45,086 nucleotides of DNA from Gammaproteobacteria bacterium (GTDB lineage Bacteria; Pseudomonadota; Gammaproteobacteria; GCF-002020875). The notes beneath the pieces were generated by a model. That model saw only the letters and a program-made list of their open reading frames with translations, ran no database searches and had not been told where the DNA came from. The stretch's first letter is position 1. Every line of letters begins with the position of its first letter. The DNA lies in the NCBI GenBank assembly GCA_018648825.1, contig JABGQL010000100.1:1-45086 (forward strand), written 5' to 3'. Shown here one piece after another: positions 8,050 to 19,826 of the stretch. A program made the translations under genes and the position numbers.

Positions 8050-10092
8050 CTACGCAACAGAGTGGTAGTGTTCACCTTGTGGTATCCAACGCTGGATCAA
8101 TCGATCTATTCGTGTGGGATCACCTTGTAGCAGCTGTGGGGCGATCTGCTCCAGTTGTGGCAACAGGTGCTGGTCCAGTGTTAGGTCTGCGATCTTCAGC
8201 TGGAGTTGTCCAGTTTGACGTCGTCCCAACAGCTCGCCGGGGCCTCGCATCTGAAGGTCTTTGCGGGCGATCTCAAAACCATCATTGGAGTTGCGGATGG
8301 TCTCTAACCGCTCTTTGGCTACTGCGCTTAACGGAGAGCGGTACATCAGCACACAACTACTCGCCTCACTGCCACGTCCAACACGACCACGTAGCTGGTG
8401 GAGTTGAGAGAGGCCGAGACGCTCAGCATTTTCGATAACCATCAGACTGGCGTTGGGTACATCAACACCCACCTCAATGACCGTAGTGGCAACCAGAATA
8501 TGCAGCTCTCTGGCGTGGAAGCGGGCCATCTCGGCCTCTTTCTCTGTGGCAGAGAGCCGTCCATGGACCAGTCCAATGTTGAGGTCGGGGAGCTGTTTTT
8601 GCAGTTCAGCGGCCTGTTCAGTGGCTGCTTGGCACTCCAGCAGCTCAGACTCTTCAACCAGTGGGCAGACCCAGTAGACCTGCCGCCCCTGCTGGCAGTT
8701 ACTGTGGATTCGCTGAACCACCTCATCACGGCGGCTCTCGGGGATAGTCACGGTTGTTATCGGGGTGCGACCGGGGGGGAGCTCATCGATCACACTGCTA
8801 TCCAGATCCGCATAGAAGGTCATTGCTAAGGTGCGAGGAATAGGGGTTGCGGTCATGATCAGCTGGTGGGGGCTGTAGCTGCCCTGCTCCCCCTTCTGTT
8901 GCAGTGCGTAGCGCTGGTCGACCCCAAAACGGTGCTGCTCATCAATAATCACCAGAGCCAGAGCGTGGAACTGAACTGCATCCTGAAATAGCGCATGGGT
9001 ACCGACTACAATTTTCAGTGCACCACTTTGTAGCTGCTCTAAGATCGGTTTGCGTTCGGTTTTTCTCATGCTGCCGCTGAGCAGCCCCACCTCAATGCCG
9101 AGTGGAAGCAGTAAGCTCTGTAGTGTCTGCTGGTGCTGTGTAGCGAGTAGTTCGGTGGGGGCCATGAGTGCACACTGTTGGCCTGACTCCACGGCATGGA
9201 GTGCAGCACAGAGTGCAACCAGTGTCTTGCCTGACCCTACATCCCCCTGTAGCAGGCGCTGCATGGGCCAGCTGTTTTTTAGATCAGCAAAGATCTCATC
9301 AATGGTGCGTTGCTGTGCACGGGTTAAGCTAAAGGGGAGCTGCTGCAGAAGGCGGTCGAGCAGAGTCCGTTGGGGGGAGAGTACAATGGCATGCTCTTTA
9401 CGGCTCTTTTGTCGTAGCTGCTGCATCGAGAGGTGATGGGCCAACAGCTCCTCTAGCGCGATGCGTTCACGGCAGCGTTTAAACACCTCTGCCCCTGCAG
9501 TGGCATCGGGGCGATGCAGGGTGCTTAATGCCTGCTGTAGTGGTGGCAGGTTTCTCTGTAGGGCAGTGGGGAGTAGCTCCTTTACCTCATGGAGTGCGCG
9601 CTGTAGTGCTTGCGTGGTGAGTGAGAACAGTGTGCGCTGGTGAAGCCCCTCGGTCATGGGGTAGATTGGGGTGAGAGCCTGCTCCAGTGGTGGAGGTGAT
9701 TTATCAAGCAGCTGATACTCGGGGTGGGCCATCTCCATTCCCGATTTTCCCCGCCGTGCGGTGCCAAAACAGCGGATCTTGCGTCCGTTTTGTAGTGCTG
9801 CCTGCTGCCCTTTATTGAAGTGAAATAGACGAATGGTGAGGCTGTCACTCTCATCTTCCACGCTGCAGACTAGGCTGCGCCTTCGCCCGAAGCGAATTGT
9901 TGTTCCTGTAATGATCCCCTCTATCTGCTGCTCTTCATTGTGTAATAGTGCGGCAATGGGGGTGAGGGTGGTGCGGTCTTGGTAGCGTAGTGGCAGGTGA
10001 AAGAGTAGATCAGAGACACTGCGTATCTGCAGTTTCTCTAAGCGCTCGGAGAGTTTTGGCCCTACGCCGCGTAGTGTTGTGACCGGCTCCAT
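8050..10092 (-). CDS. recG: ATP-dependent DNA helicase RecG
   Basis: RecG remodels stalled replication forks and Holliday junctions. The 680-residue protein matches the usual length (E. coli 693). An N-terminal helix-hairpin segment (LRGVGPKLSERLEKL) and an OB-fold wedge domain precede the helicase motor. Motor motifs are Walker A GDVGSGKT, box II in the DEQH form (VIIDEQHRFG), MTATPIPRT, and motif VI QLRGRVGRG. It lies 10 nt after spoT, as the last member of the gmk-rpoZ-spoT-recG block. In E. coli trmH sits between spoT and recG; it is absent here. Confidence 0.97.
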   Translation of the reverse strand: MEPVTTLRGVGPKLSERLEKLQIRSVSDLLFHLPLRYQDRTTLTPIAALLHNEEQQIEGIITGTTIRFGRRRSLVCSVEDESDSLTIRLFHFNKGQQAALQNGRKIRCFGTARRGKSGMEMAHPEYQLLDKSPPPLEQALTPIYPMTEGLHQRTLFSLTTQALQRALHEVKELLPTALQRNLPPLQQALSTLHRPDATAGAEVFKRCRERIALEELLAHHLSMQQLRQKSRKEHAIVLSPQRTLLDRLLQQLPFSLTRAQQRTIDEIFADLKNSWPMQRLLQGDVGSGKTLVALCAALHAVESGQQCALMAPTELLATQHQQTLQSLLLPLGIEVGLLSGSMRKTERKPILEQLQSGALKIVVGTHALFQDAVQFHALALVIIDEQHRFGVDQRYALQQKGEQGSYSPHQLIMTATPIPRTLAMTFYADLDSSVIDELPPGRTPITTVTIPESRRDEVVQRIHSNCQQGRQVYWVCPLVEESELLECQAATEQAAELQKQLPDLNIGLVHGRLSATEKEAEMARFHARELHILVATTVIEVGVDVPNASLMVIENAERLGLSQLHQLRGRVGRGSEASSCVLMYRSPLSAVAKERLETIRNSNDGFEIARKDLQMRGPGELLGRRQTGQLQLKIADLTLDQHLLPQLEQIAPQLLQGDPTRIDRLIQRWIPQGEHYHSVA

Positions 10093-10102
10093 CTCTGTGT
10101 GG

Positions 10103-12325
10103 TTACCCCTTGAGTCGCTGGATGGTTAGCACCGGCCTCAGTTTGCGGATGTTGCGAATAATCTTTGCCAGATGTTTACGGTCGCGCACCCGCAGGGTGA
10201 AATTGATGAGGTTGGTACGCCCATCTTGGTCGTCGATTGATACGTTATCGATGTTGGAGTCCAGCTCTGAGATGGTGGAGGCGATGATTGCTAGTACGCC
10301 CCGTTTGTTGGCGACCTCTACACGGATTTCGGTGGGAAGATCTTGCTCTCCCTTGGAGGACCACTCGGCAGAGACCCAGCGTTCTGGATGGCTGTCCATT
10401 TTTGCGCCATTTTTACAGTCGCTACGGTGTACCACCAACCCTTTTCCAGAGCTGATGTGGCCGATAATCGGATCTCCTGGGATGGGGTGGCAGCAGTTGG
10501 CAAAGTGGACCACCATCCCCTCTGCACCGCGAATCATCAATGGGCGAGCGCCATCAGACTGGCGAATATGCAACCGGCGTTTCAGTAGCGGTGAGAGCAT
10601 GGATAGTGGGTTCCAGCGCCGCTGCTTCTTTGCTGAAGGCTCTTTGATCTCGTGGCTCCCACCCTTGATGCAGCACTGAACCAAAGAACTTGAAACCAAC
10701 TCGGCCATGCGCAGCCCCATCCCAATCTCATTGTGAAGGTGCTCTAAAGAGTCGAGCTGAAGCTTCTGCAACAGGGGCGTCAGATCCATCTTCTTGAGCC
10801 GTTTCTTGGAGATGTTTTGGCGTGAGAGAGCCTTCATCAGTAGCCGCTCACCAAGAAGAATCGCCTCCTCTTCCTGCAGGTTCTTTAGGTAGTGGCGGAT
10901 GTTGCTACGCGCCTTTCCGGTGGTGACATACTGTAGCCAGCCGGGGTGAGGGCGACTATCAGGGGCGGTGATGATCTCTACCGTCTGTCCATTGAAGAGC
11001 TGGGTATTGAGTGGTGCGGGCTTGCGGTTGATTCGTGCGGATTCAGCATGGGTGCCGATCTCCGTGTGAATGCGGAAGGCAAGGTCGAGTACAGTGGCCC
11101 CGCGTGGTAGCTCGATAATCTTCCCTTTGGGGGTGAAGACATAGACCTCATCGGGGAATAGATCGATCTTGACGCTCTCCAGAAACTCCAGAGAGTTGCC
11201 GCTGTTCTTCTGTAGATCGAGGAGGTCCTGTAACCACTGTCGTGCCCTCTTCTCTGTGGAACCGATATTGGCGGTGTTACTGCTGTCGGGATTGTCGTTT
11301 TTATAGTCCCAGTGGGCAGCGATCCCATTCTCAGAGATAGTGTGCATCTCCTCTGTACGAATCTGAATCTCCACCGGTACTCCATGGGGTCCAAACAGGA
11401 TGGTGTGCAGAGATTGGTAACCGTTTGCTTTGGGGATGGCGATGTAATCTTTGAACTTGCCAGGCAGTGGCTTGTAGATGCTATGGACGATCCCCAGCAC
11501 CTGATAGCATGCCTCCACCGTGGGCACCACAATACGGAAGGCGTAGACATCGAAGATCTCGCGGAATGGCAGGCGCTGGTCCTTCATCTTCTTGTAGAGG
11601 CTGTAGAGGTGTTTCTCTCGACCCTGTAGCTCGGCCTCTAGATCGGTCTCTAGTAGGCGGCGACGGATGGCCACCTCAATGGTGTCGAGAACCTCTTTAC
11701 GGTTGCCGCGTGCCTGTTTTACCGCCTTGGCAAGTACTCGCGCCCGCATCGGGTAGAGGTTGGAGAAGCCCAGTTCACGTAGTTCATGGGCAATCTTGCT
11801 CATCCCCAGCCGGTGGGCAATAGGGATATGAATTTCTAGGGTCTCACGTGCAATGCGGCGACGCTTTTTGGGAGGCATACCGGATAGGGTACGCATATTG
11901 TGAAGACGGTCGGCGAGCTTGATAAGGATGACACGGATATCACGGGTCATTGCCAGCATCATTTTGCGGAAGTTCTCCGCTTGTGCATGTTGCGGGCTCT
12001 CCATCTGTATGCGGGTTAGCTTGCTGACCCCATCCACCAGTTCGGTGACATCTTTACCAAACAGGTCGATCAGTTCGCTTTTGGGGTGGTCGGTATCTTC
12101 CAGTACATCATGCAGCAGGGCAGCGATGATGGTGGTGTGGTCGATATGCATCTCAGCGAGGATGCGAGCAACCTCGATGGGGTGGTAAATGTAGGGTTCA
12201 CCCGTCTTGCGGTGCTGCCCATCGTGGGCCTCCGCAGAGAAGAGATAGGCCGCATAGATCTTGCGGACCTGTTCCTGATCGAGATAGCTCTCCAAGATAG
12301 AGAGCAGGTCACTGATCAGGAACAT
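10103..12325 (-). CDS. spoT: Bifunctional (p)ppGpp synthetase/hydrolase, SpoT type
   Basis: A 740-residue long RelA-SpoT homologue controlling the stringent-response alarmone. The N-terminal HD hydrolase domain is intact (YHPIEVARIL, AALLHDVLEDT, ILIKLADRLHNMRT). The synthetase domain has DVYAFRIVV and KDYIAIPKANGYQSLHT with the conserved Tyr and Gln. TGS (VYVFTPKGKIIELPRG), helical and ACT domains follow. An intact hydrolase and the rpoZ-spoT linkage argue for SpoT over RelA. The ATG at 12325 lines up with the start of E. coli SpoT. The gene follows rpoZ by 20 nt without a clear ribosome site, so it may rely on translation from upstream. Confidence 0.97.
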   Translation of the reverse strand: MFLISDLLSILESYLDQEQVRKIYAAYLFSAEAHDGQHRKTGEPYIYHPIEVARILAEMHIDHTTIIAALLHDVLEDTDHPKSELIDLFGKDVTELVDGVSKLTRIQMESPQHAQAENFRKMMLAMTRDIRVILIKLADRLHNMRTLSGMPPKKRRRIARETLEIHIPIAHRLGMSKIAHELRELGFSNLYPMRARVLAKAVKQARGNRKEVLDTIEVAIRRRLLETDLEAELQGREKHLYSLYKKMKDQRLPFREIFDVYAFRIVVPTVEACYQVLGIVHSIYKPLPGKFKDYIAIPKANGYQSLHTILFGPHGVPVEIQIRTEEMHTISENGIAAHWDYKNDNPDSSNTANIGSTEKRARQWLQDLLDLQKNSGNSLEFLESVKIDLFPDEVYVFTPKGKIIELPRGATVLDLAFRIHTEIGTHAESARINRKPAPLNTQLFNGQTVEIITAPDSRPHPGWLQYVTTGKARSNIRHYLKNLQEEEAILLGERLLMKALSRQNISKKRLKKMDLTPLLQKLQLDSLEHLHNEIGMGLRMAELVSSSLVQCCIKGGSHEIKEPSAKKQRRWNPLSMLSPLLKRRLHIRQSDGARPLMIRGAEGMVVHFANCCHPIPGDPIIGHISSGKGLVVHRSDCKNGAKMDSHPERWVSAEWSSKGEQDLPTEIRVEVANKRGVLAIIASTISELDSNIDNVSIDDQDGRTNLINFTLRVRDRKHLAKIIRNIRKLRPVLTIQRLKG

Positions 12326-12345
12326 GGGTTCAGGAGACGCTGTAA

Positions 12346-12678
12346 TCAGGCTGCCTGTTCTGTCTTGGCAGTGGCCTCTGCGGCTGCCTCTGTACTGCCT
12401 TCCGCTTCGCCCTCTTCGCCTTCGTTTCTGTTGCGGGCCTCTGAGGCAGCCATAAGATCAGCAGCTCTTGTTGCCTCATTGATCTGCTCAAGGATCTCGC
12501 GGCTCATCACCCCTTCGGAGATTTCACGTAGCGCAATGACGGTAGGTTTGTCATTGTCGAAGGGAACCAGTGGTTCAGCGCCCATAGCGATCTGACGTGC
12601 ACGCTCTGCGGCAATCAGGGTCATGTCAAATCGGTTATCAATTTTATCTAGGCAATCTTCAACGGTGATACGTGCCAT
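12346..12678 (-). CDS. rpoZ: DNA-directed RNA polymerase omega subunit
   Basis: Omega binds the beta-prime subunit and assists RNA polymerase assembly and ppGpp response. The family core is clear: [20 protein letters not shown], then [10 protein letters not shown] and [11 protein letters not shown]. At 110 residues it is longer than the 91-residue E. coli protein because of an Ala/Glu-rich tail ([19 protein letters not shown]), a common variable feature. It lies between gmk (53 nt) and spoT (20 nt). The gmk-rpoZ gap contains an AT-rich TATATA stretch that could carry an extra promoter, but no convincing -35 was found. Confidence 0.97.
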   Translation of the reverse strand: MARITVEDCLDKIDNRFDMTLIAAERARQIAMGAEPLVPFDNDKPTVIALREISEGVMSREILEQINEATRAADLMAASEARNRNEGEEGEAEGSTEAAAEATAKTEQAA

Positions 12679-12731
12679 CTTTGTCCACTCCAGTCGGTCA
12701 ACAATTTAAAAGGGCGGTAATTCTATATAAT

Positions 12732-14833
<2,102 letters not shown>

Positions 14834-14860
14834 CAGTTAAGGTGTCTCTTCATTCGGGTG

Positions 14861-16234
14861 TTAAAATAGTGGAAACTTTTTTCCAGCAGGCTGGAATAGC
14901 TTCTCCACCTCGTGGATGCGGCTCTTGTCTATGAGGAAGAGGATCAGATGGTCATTGGGCTGGATCACTGTATCGTGGTGTGCAATCAGCACCTCATCAT
15001 TGCGCACAATGGCCCCAATGGAGGTGCCGCGTGGCATCTTGATCTTCTCTATCGCCTTCCCCACCACCTTGGAGTCCGTGTGCACAATCGCCTCGGTCGC
15101 CTCAGCGGCACCTCGGCGCAGGGAGTGGGCCACCACCACATCACCCTGACGCACACGCGCCAACAGTGAGCTGATGGTCACCTGTTGCGGTGAGATCGCC
15201 ACGTCGATGATGTCACTCTCTACCAAGTTGGCATAAGCGGGGTTGTTGATCAGGGTCATCACCTTGTGCGCCCCGAGTCGTTTGGCGAGCATGGAGGAGA
15301 GGATGTTGGCCTCATCATCACTGGTGACGGCGATAAAGACATCGATATCCTCGATGTTCTCCTCCAATAACAGCTCTTTGTCAGCAGCATCGCCGAGGAG
15401 CACAATGGCATTATCCAGCTCCTCCGAGAGACGCTGTGCATTCTTTGCGTCGTGATCGATGATCTTTACATCAAGGTTGCCCTCAATAGCGTGAGCCAGA
15501 CTGGTGCCGATGTGGCCGCCGCCGGCAATCATAATGCTGCGATAGGGGCGGTCAGCACGGCGTAGCTCGCGCATCACCTGTCCGATGTTCTCCTTTGCGC
15601 TGATGAAGTGCACCTCATCATCCACCTCAATGATGGTTTCGCGTTTGGGGATGATGGGGCGGCCCTTGCGGAAGATGGCGGCAAAACGCATATCCACATC
15701 GGGCATATGTTCACGAATAGTCTTCAGTTCGTGTCCCACCAGTGGGCCGCCATAGTAGGCGCGTACCGTGACCAGCTGTACCTTGCCACCGGCAAAGTCG
15801 AGCACCTGTAGAGAGCCGGGGCGCTCCAGCAGTTTCTGGATGTAGTCGGTTACCACCTGCTCGGGGCTGATAAACATATCTACCAGCGCCTGCTCTTGCT
15901 GTAGCAGCTCCTTGCGATCCAAGTAGGCGGAAGCGCGTACTCGGGCAATCTTGTTGGGGGTATTGAAGAGGGTGGCAGCCATCTGGCAGGCGACCATATT
16001 GACCTCGTCGCTATCAGTTACTGCCAGTAGCATGTCCGCATCTGCCGCCCCCGCCTGCTCCAGCACGCTGGGGTGGGAGGCGTGGCCGATGATGGTGCGA
16101 ATATCGAGCCGATCCTGAAGTGCATGCAGCTTCTCGGAGTCGGTGTCGATCATGGTCACATCGTTGGATTCGAGAGCGAGGTTTTCTGCTACAGAGGCCC
16201 CAACCGAGCCCGCACCTAAAATGATGATGTTCAT
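14861..16234 (-). CDS. trkA: Trk potassium uptake regulatory subunit TrkA
   Basis: TrkA is the NAD(H)- and nucleotide-binding peripheral subunit that gates TrkH. It is a duplicated RCK protein of 457 residues. The first Rossmann unit begins MNIIILGAGSVGASVAENL with the acidic end of strand 2 in VTMIDTD; the second is SIMIAGGGHIGTSLAHAIEGN. Each is followed by a TrkA-C domain. The start codon overlaps the ntrX stop as ATGA. In E. coli trkA directly follows rsmB; here DUF4390-ntrY-ntrX lie between them. Confidence 0.97.
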   Translation of the reverse strand: MNIIILGAGSVGASVAENLALESNDVTMIDTDSEKLHALQDRLDIRTIIGHASHPSVLEQAGAADADMLLAVTDSDEVNMVACQMAATLFNTPNKIARVRASAYLDRKELLQQEQALVDMFISPEQVVTDYIQKLLERPGSLQVLDFAGGKVQLVTVRAYYGGPLVGHELKTIREHMPDVDMRFAAIFRKGRPIIPKRETIIEVDDEVHFISAKENIGQVMRELRRADRPYRSIMIAGGGHIGTSLAHAIEGNLDVKIIDHDAKNAQRLSEELDNAIVLLGDAADKELLLEENIEDIDVFIAVTSDDEANILSSMLAKRLGAHKVMTLINNPAYANLVESDIIDVAISPQQVTISSLLARVRQGDVVVAHSLRRGAAEATEAIVHTDSKVVGKAIEKIKMPRGTSIGAIVRNDEVLIAHHDTVIQPNDHLILFLIDKSRIHEVEKLFQPAGKKFPLF

Positions 16235-17613
16235 GTTGGCAGGTTCTTTGGATCGATATTGAGGACTTTAAGCTTGCGGTAGAGGTTGGTGCGCTCCACC
16301 CCCGCTCGCTCCGCGGTTTGCGTGACATTGCCCTGGGTGTCGAGTAGATGGTGCATCAAGTACTCATACTCAAAACGCTCCCGTGCCGCCTTCATCGGCA
16401 GGTTGAAGGTGCTCTGGTCGACTAGGCCTGCAGCGCCCCCTTGGCTTGGGGTTGTCTGCATTGAGAGCATGGGAGCCACCTCCTCCTGTGTTACCTCACC
16501 CTCTGCCCCCATAATCAGCAGCCGCTGTACCAGATTCTTCAGCTCCAACACATTACCGGGCCAAGGGTATTGGCGTAGTAGATTGAGTGCCGCCATAGAG
16601 AAGTTGCGGTAGGGGAGGTTGTGTTGGCGGTTAAAGTAGTCAACGTAGAAGTTCAACAGATCCAGTACATCCTCAGGGCGTTCCCGCAGTGCAGGGACCT
16701 GTAACGGTACCCCGTTGAGGTGGAAGTAGAGGTCTTCCCGGAAGTTGCCCGCAGAGACCTCATTGACCAGATTCTTCTGGGTGGAGGCGATGATACGGAA
16801 GTGGGGTTGAATGGGCTCCGTACCCCCCACCCGCAGAAAGCTACCCGCCTCAAGTGCCCCCATCAAGCGGGCCTGAGTGCTGGGGGCCATCTCGCCGATC
16901 TCCTCTAGAAACAGGGTGCCCTGATTGGCCTGCTCCAGCCGTCCGTAGTGGATCTGCCCATTGGATTCACTACCAAAAAGTTCGGTGTTGGTATTCTCTG
17001 AGGCGACAGATCCGGCTGAGACGATGATAAAGGGGCCGCTCTTCTGTGGGCTGTGTTGATGTATAAAACGGGCAAAAAGCTTCTTTCCAGCCCCAGATTC
17101 ACCCTGAATCAGTACCGGCATCGGGTGTTGGGCGATGCGCTCGGCATTGGACTTTACATCGGCCAGCCGCTGGCTCTTGCCGGTGGGCTCTGTAATGGTG
17201 GTCTGGCGCTCTTGCTGCAGTGAGAGGTTCTCCTGCTTGAGGCGGGAGGATTTGAGCGCGTTGTTGAGGGTCAGTAGCAGTTTTGCGAGTGAGAGCGGCT
17301 TCTCCAGAAAATCGTAGGCACCCAGACGAGTCGCCTCTACCGCGGTCTCCACGGTGCCGTGTCCAGACATCATGATGATAGGAAGGGATTCCGCATCCTC
17401 CTCACTGGACCACTCCTTGAGCAGGGTGATGCCGTCGACATCGGGCATCCAGATATCCAACAAAATAAGGTCAGGACGACGATTCTGGCATGCGCTGCGG
17501 GCAGAAGCGCCATCCTCTGCACTCTCTACCTCAAAGCCCTCATCCTCCAGAATCTCACTGACGGTGTTGCGGATCTCCGGTTCATCATCCACCACTAAAA
17601 TGTATGGCTTCAT
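16231..17613 (-). CDS. ntrX: NtrX-type response regulator with degenerate sigma-54 activator domain
   Basis: A 460-residue regulator with receiver (Asp53 in LILLDIWMPDVDG, Lys in LEKPLS), AAA+ domain and Fis-type helix-turn-helix (NVTQTAERAGVERTNLYRKL). It is the partner of NtrY upstream (ATGA overlap). The AAA+ domain is altered. Walker A is GESGAGKK. The region after ELFG reads SESNGQIHYGRLE, with no GAFTGA loop, the element that contacts sigma-54. Walker B reads LFLEEIGEM rather than LDEIGDM. Loss of GAFTGA is recorded for some NtrC/NtrX-type proteins and predicts DNA binding without sigma-54 activation. Known NtrX roles include nitrogen, redox and envelope control; targets here are not visible. 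Confidence 0.92.
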   Translation of the reverse strand: MKPYILVVDDEPEIRNTVSEILEDEGFEVESAEDGASARSACQNRRPDLILLDIWMPDVDGITLLKEWSSEEDAESLPIIMMSGHGTVETAVEATRLGAYDFLEKPLSLAKLLLTLNNALKSSRLKQENLSLQQERQTTITEPTGKSQRLADVKSNAERIAQHPMPVLIQGESGAGKKLFARFIHQHSPQKSGPFIIVSAGSVASENTNTELFGSESNGQIHYGRLEQANQGTLFLEEIGEMAPSTQARLMGALEAGSFLRVGGTEPIQPHFRIIASTQKNLVNEVSAGNFREDLYFHLNGVPLQVPALRERPEDVLDLLNFYVDYFNRQHNLPYRNFSMAALNLLRQYPWPGNVLELKNLVQRLLIMGAEGEVTQEEVAPMLSMQTTPSQGGAAGLVDQSTFNLPMKAARERFEYEYLMHHLLDTQGNVTQTAERAGVERTNLYRKLKVLNIDPKNLPT

Positions 17614-19826
17614 GTTTGGCTACTCTTCTCTTCCAGACTCATCTCAATCTGGTTGGGGTTGTTGGTGTGGTGGCGGTTGGGTAACTGCAGCAAGAAGCAG
17701 CTCCCCTGCTCACGATCAATCAGTTCGATCTCGCCGTTATGCTCTTCAATGATCCGTTTCACAATGGCCAATCCTAATCCTGTCCCTTTCGGTTTGGTGG
17801 TCGCATAGGGTTCGAAAATTTGTGATCTCAGTGACTCCTCAATTCCACCGCCATTATCGCAGATTTTAATCCGTAGGGTGGCCCCCTCGGTGCTGGCGCG
17901 GAGAGTGACATCGGCAACCCGTTTTTCGCCACACGACTCCAGCCCATTTTTGATCAGATTATTGAGAATCTGGCGCAGGCGATCACTATCGGCCTCAATC
18001 TCATGCAGTGCCCCCTCGATATTCAGGGTGATATGGCCCGGGTGTTGTGCCTGATAGAGCTCAACCACCTCCTCCAGCAGCTGTGTTGGATTGACCAGAG
18101 CCAACTGTACCTTCGGTGCGCGTGCGTAGTCGGAGAAGGCCTGCACCATCCGTTTCAGGGTATCGACCTGCTGAATGATGGTGTGGGTGGCGCGGTCCAG
18201 CACCTTGCCCTCCTCGGCATCCATTTTTGAGAGGTAACGGTGGCGCAGTCGATCAGCAGAGAGCTGGATGGGGGTGAGTGGGTTTTTGATCTCATGGGCC
18301 AGACGTCGTGCCACCTCACTCCAGGCGGCATTCTTTTGTGCTGCAACCAGCTCGGTGACATCATCAAAGACCACCACATACCCCTCTAGCTCGCCATGCT
18401 CCAGAAGTGAGGTGCCGCGACAGAAGAGGTGGCGCACACCCTTGGAGGTGGTGAGCGTAATAGAGTCGCTCCACTCATGTGTCCCCTGCTGAATGTGGAG
18501 GCGCAGGGAGTCTGTCAATGGGGCAATAGTGGGGTGATCTTGAGTCACCACCCCGATGGGGGTGCCGGGGGAGGGGGTTATCTTGCTGTCGAGAATGGTG
18601 CAGGCCATGGTATTGGCACGCTCTAGCCGCCGCTGTGGGTCTAGCACCATCACCCCAGAGGAGAGGTGGGATAGGATACCCTCCAGTCGAGTGTGTTGGT
18701 GCTCAATAAAGTCTTGGCTCTCTTTGAGGTTTTTGTGGGTGTGGTCCAGATTCAGCATCATGTCGTTGAAGGACTGCACCAGAAAACCGAGGTCATCGTG
18801 TGAACTGTTGGTGATTGGCTGGTTGTAGATCCCTGCGGCGACTGATTTGGTCCCCTTCGCCAATTGATGGATGGGTGCAATCAGCCGTCGGGTGGAGTAG
18901 AAGGCGAACCAGAGTGCGCTCAATAGAGAGAGTAGTAGCAGCAGAACAAAGGCGATGTTGTGAACAGTGTTGCGCTGATCATCAAGGTAGAGTCGCTTCT
19001 TGTTGCGCATTACCGCGTCATTGATCTTCTGCTGTCCTAGCTCCAGCTGTTTGGGGATGTTGTAGTAGGAGGAGAGGATGCGGCTCTCTCCGCTATCAGA
19101 GCGTAGGTTGTGGATGGGGATCACCACGTGGAGGATCTCCCCCTGCTCTTCGTGGGTGCGTATCTTGTGGTAGTCGAGCCCCTTATTGACCTGATTGACG
19201 ATTAGCGGGTCCAGCGGTGTGGGTACCAGCTCCGGTTCTGCGATCAGGCTGCTGAATCCGATCTGCTGTCCGCTGATGTCATATAGTACCAGCTCCATCG
19301 CCTTACTCTCTTCGCGTGCCTCCTCCAGCAGCAGGTCAACCATACTGCGAGGGGGGGCAGAGAGGGCATCGCCGAGCTGGTAGAGGTTCTCAATAATGCG
19401 TTTCTTCTTCTCATTGAGTGCAGTCTTGTAGAGTTCACGTGACCCCTCTAGCGCATGTTGAATCTCCTCTTCACCGCGATCTTGCTGCTTCAGAATCTGT
19501 GTAGTGAAGAGTGAGATGATGAGGATGGGGATCAGCCCCAGTGAGACAAAGATGCCGACAAAACGGGTGTGGAGTTTTGCGCCAGCCTCACCAGCAAAGA
19601 ATTTTCGGGTCAGCTGATAGAGGCTGAGGGAGATGGTGGAGAAGAGAATGGTGAGGCCGATGATGCTGCTGATCACAATAAAGGGGAAGAGCTGGCCGAT
19701 GCTATCCGGGGTGTGGATGGCCATGGCGAGTAGTGCAAAGGCAGCGAGTGTGGCAATGGCCCCCGTAGTGGTAATAACAACAGCCAGAGGGTGTCGAATC
19801 AGGCTCCGCTTTTTTTCAGCACTCAT
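17610..19826 (-). CDS. ntrY: NtrY-type membrane histidine kinase
   Basis: The 738-residue sensor partner of NtrX. Hydrophobic segments lie near 13-32, 40-65 and 85-107. A periplasmic region and a further TM (NIAFVLLLLLSLLSALWFAFY) lead into HAMP, PAS and HisKA with H-box ARRLAHEIKNPLTPIQLSADR, then HATPase (NLIKNGLES, CDNGGGIEE, GTGLGLAIVKRI). The order TM-HAMP-PAS-HisKA-HATPase is typical of NtrY. It overlaps ntrX downstream and the DUF4390 gene upstream by ATGA or equivalent 4-nt overlaps, indicating tight coupling. The signal sensed is not evident. Confidence 0.95.
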   Translation of the reverse strand: MSAEKKRSLIRHPLAVVITTTGAIATLAAFALLAMAIHTPDSIGQLFPFIVISSIIGLTILFSTISLSLYQLTRKFFAGEAGAKLHTRFVGIFVSLGLIPILIISLFTTQILKQQDRGEEEIQHALEGSRELYKTALNEKKKRIIENLYQLGDALSAPPRSMVDLLLEEAREESKAMELVLYDISGQQIGFSSLIAEPELVPTPLDPLIVNQVNKGLDYHKIRTHEEQGEILHVVIPIHNLRSDSGESRILSSYYNIPKQLELGQQKINDAVMRNKKRLYLDDQRNTVHNIAFVLLLLLSLLSALWFAFYSTRRLIAPIHQLAKGTKSVAAGIYNQPITNSSHDDLGFLVQSFNDMMLNLDHTHKNLKESQDFIEHQHTRLEGILSHLSSGVMVLDPQRRLERANTMACTILDSKITPSPGTPIGVVTQDHPTIAPLTDSLRLHIQQGTHEWSDSITLTTSKGVRHLFCRGTSLLEHGELEGYVVVFDDVTELVAAQKNAAWSEVARRLAHEIKNPLTPIQLSADRLRHRYLSKMDAEEGKVLDRATHTIIQQVDTLKRMVQAFSDYARAPKVQLALVNPTQLLEEVVELYQAQHPGHITLNIEGALHEIEADSDRLRQILNNLIKNGLESCGEKRVADVTLRASTEGATLRIKICDNGGGIEESLRSQIFEPYATTKPKGTGLGLAIVKRIIEEHNGEIELIDREQGSCFLLQLPNRHHTNNPNQIEMSLEEKSSQT

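Noticed and set aside
10110-10679. 189-codon plus-strand ORF opposite spoT
   Set aside because: It lies wholly antisense to a clear spoT gene, has no recognisable domain, and its composition follows from the opposite strand.
12679-12731. AT-rich gmk-rpoZ gap considered as an rpoZ promoter
   Set aside because: TATATA is present, but the hexamer 17 bases upstream matches the -35 consensus poorly.
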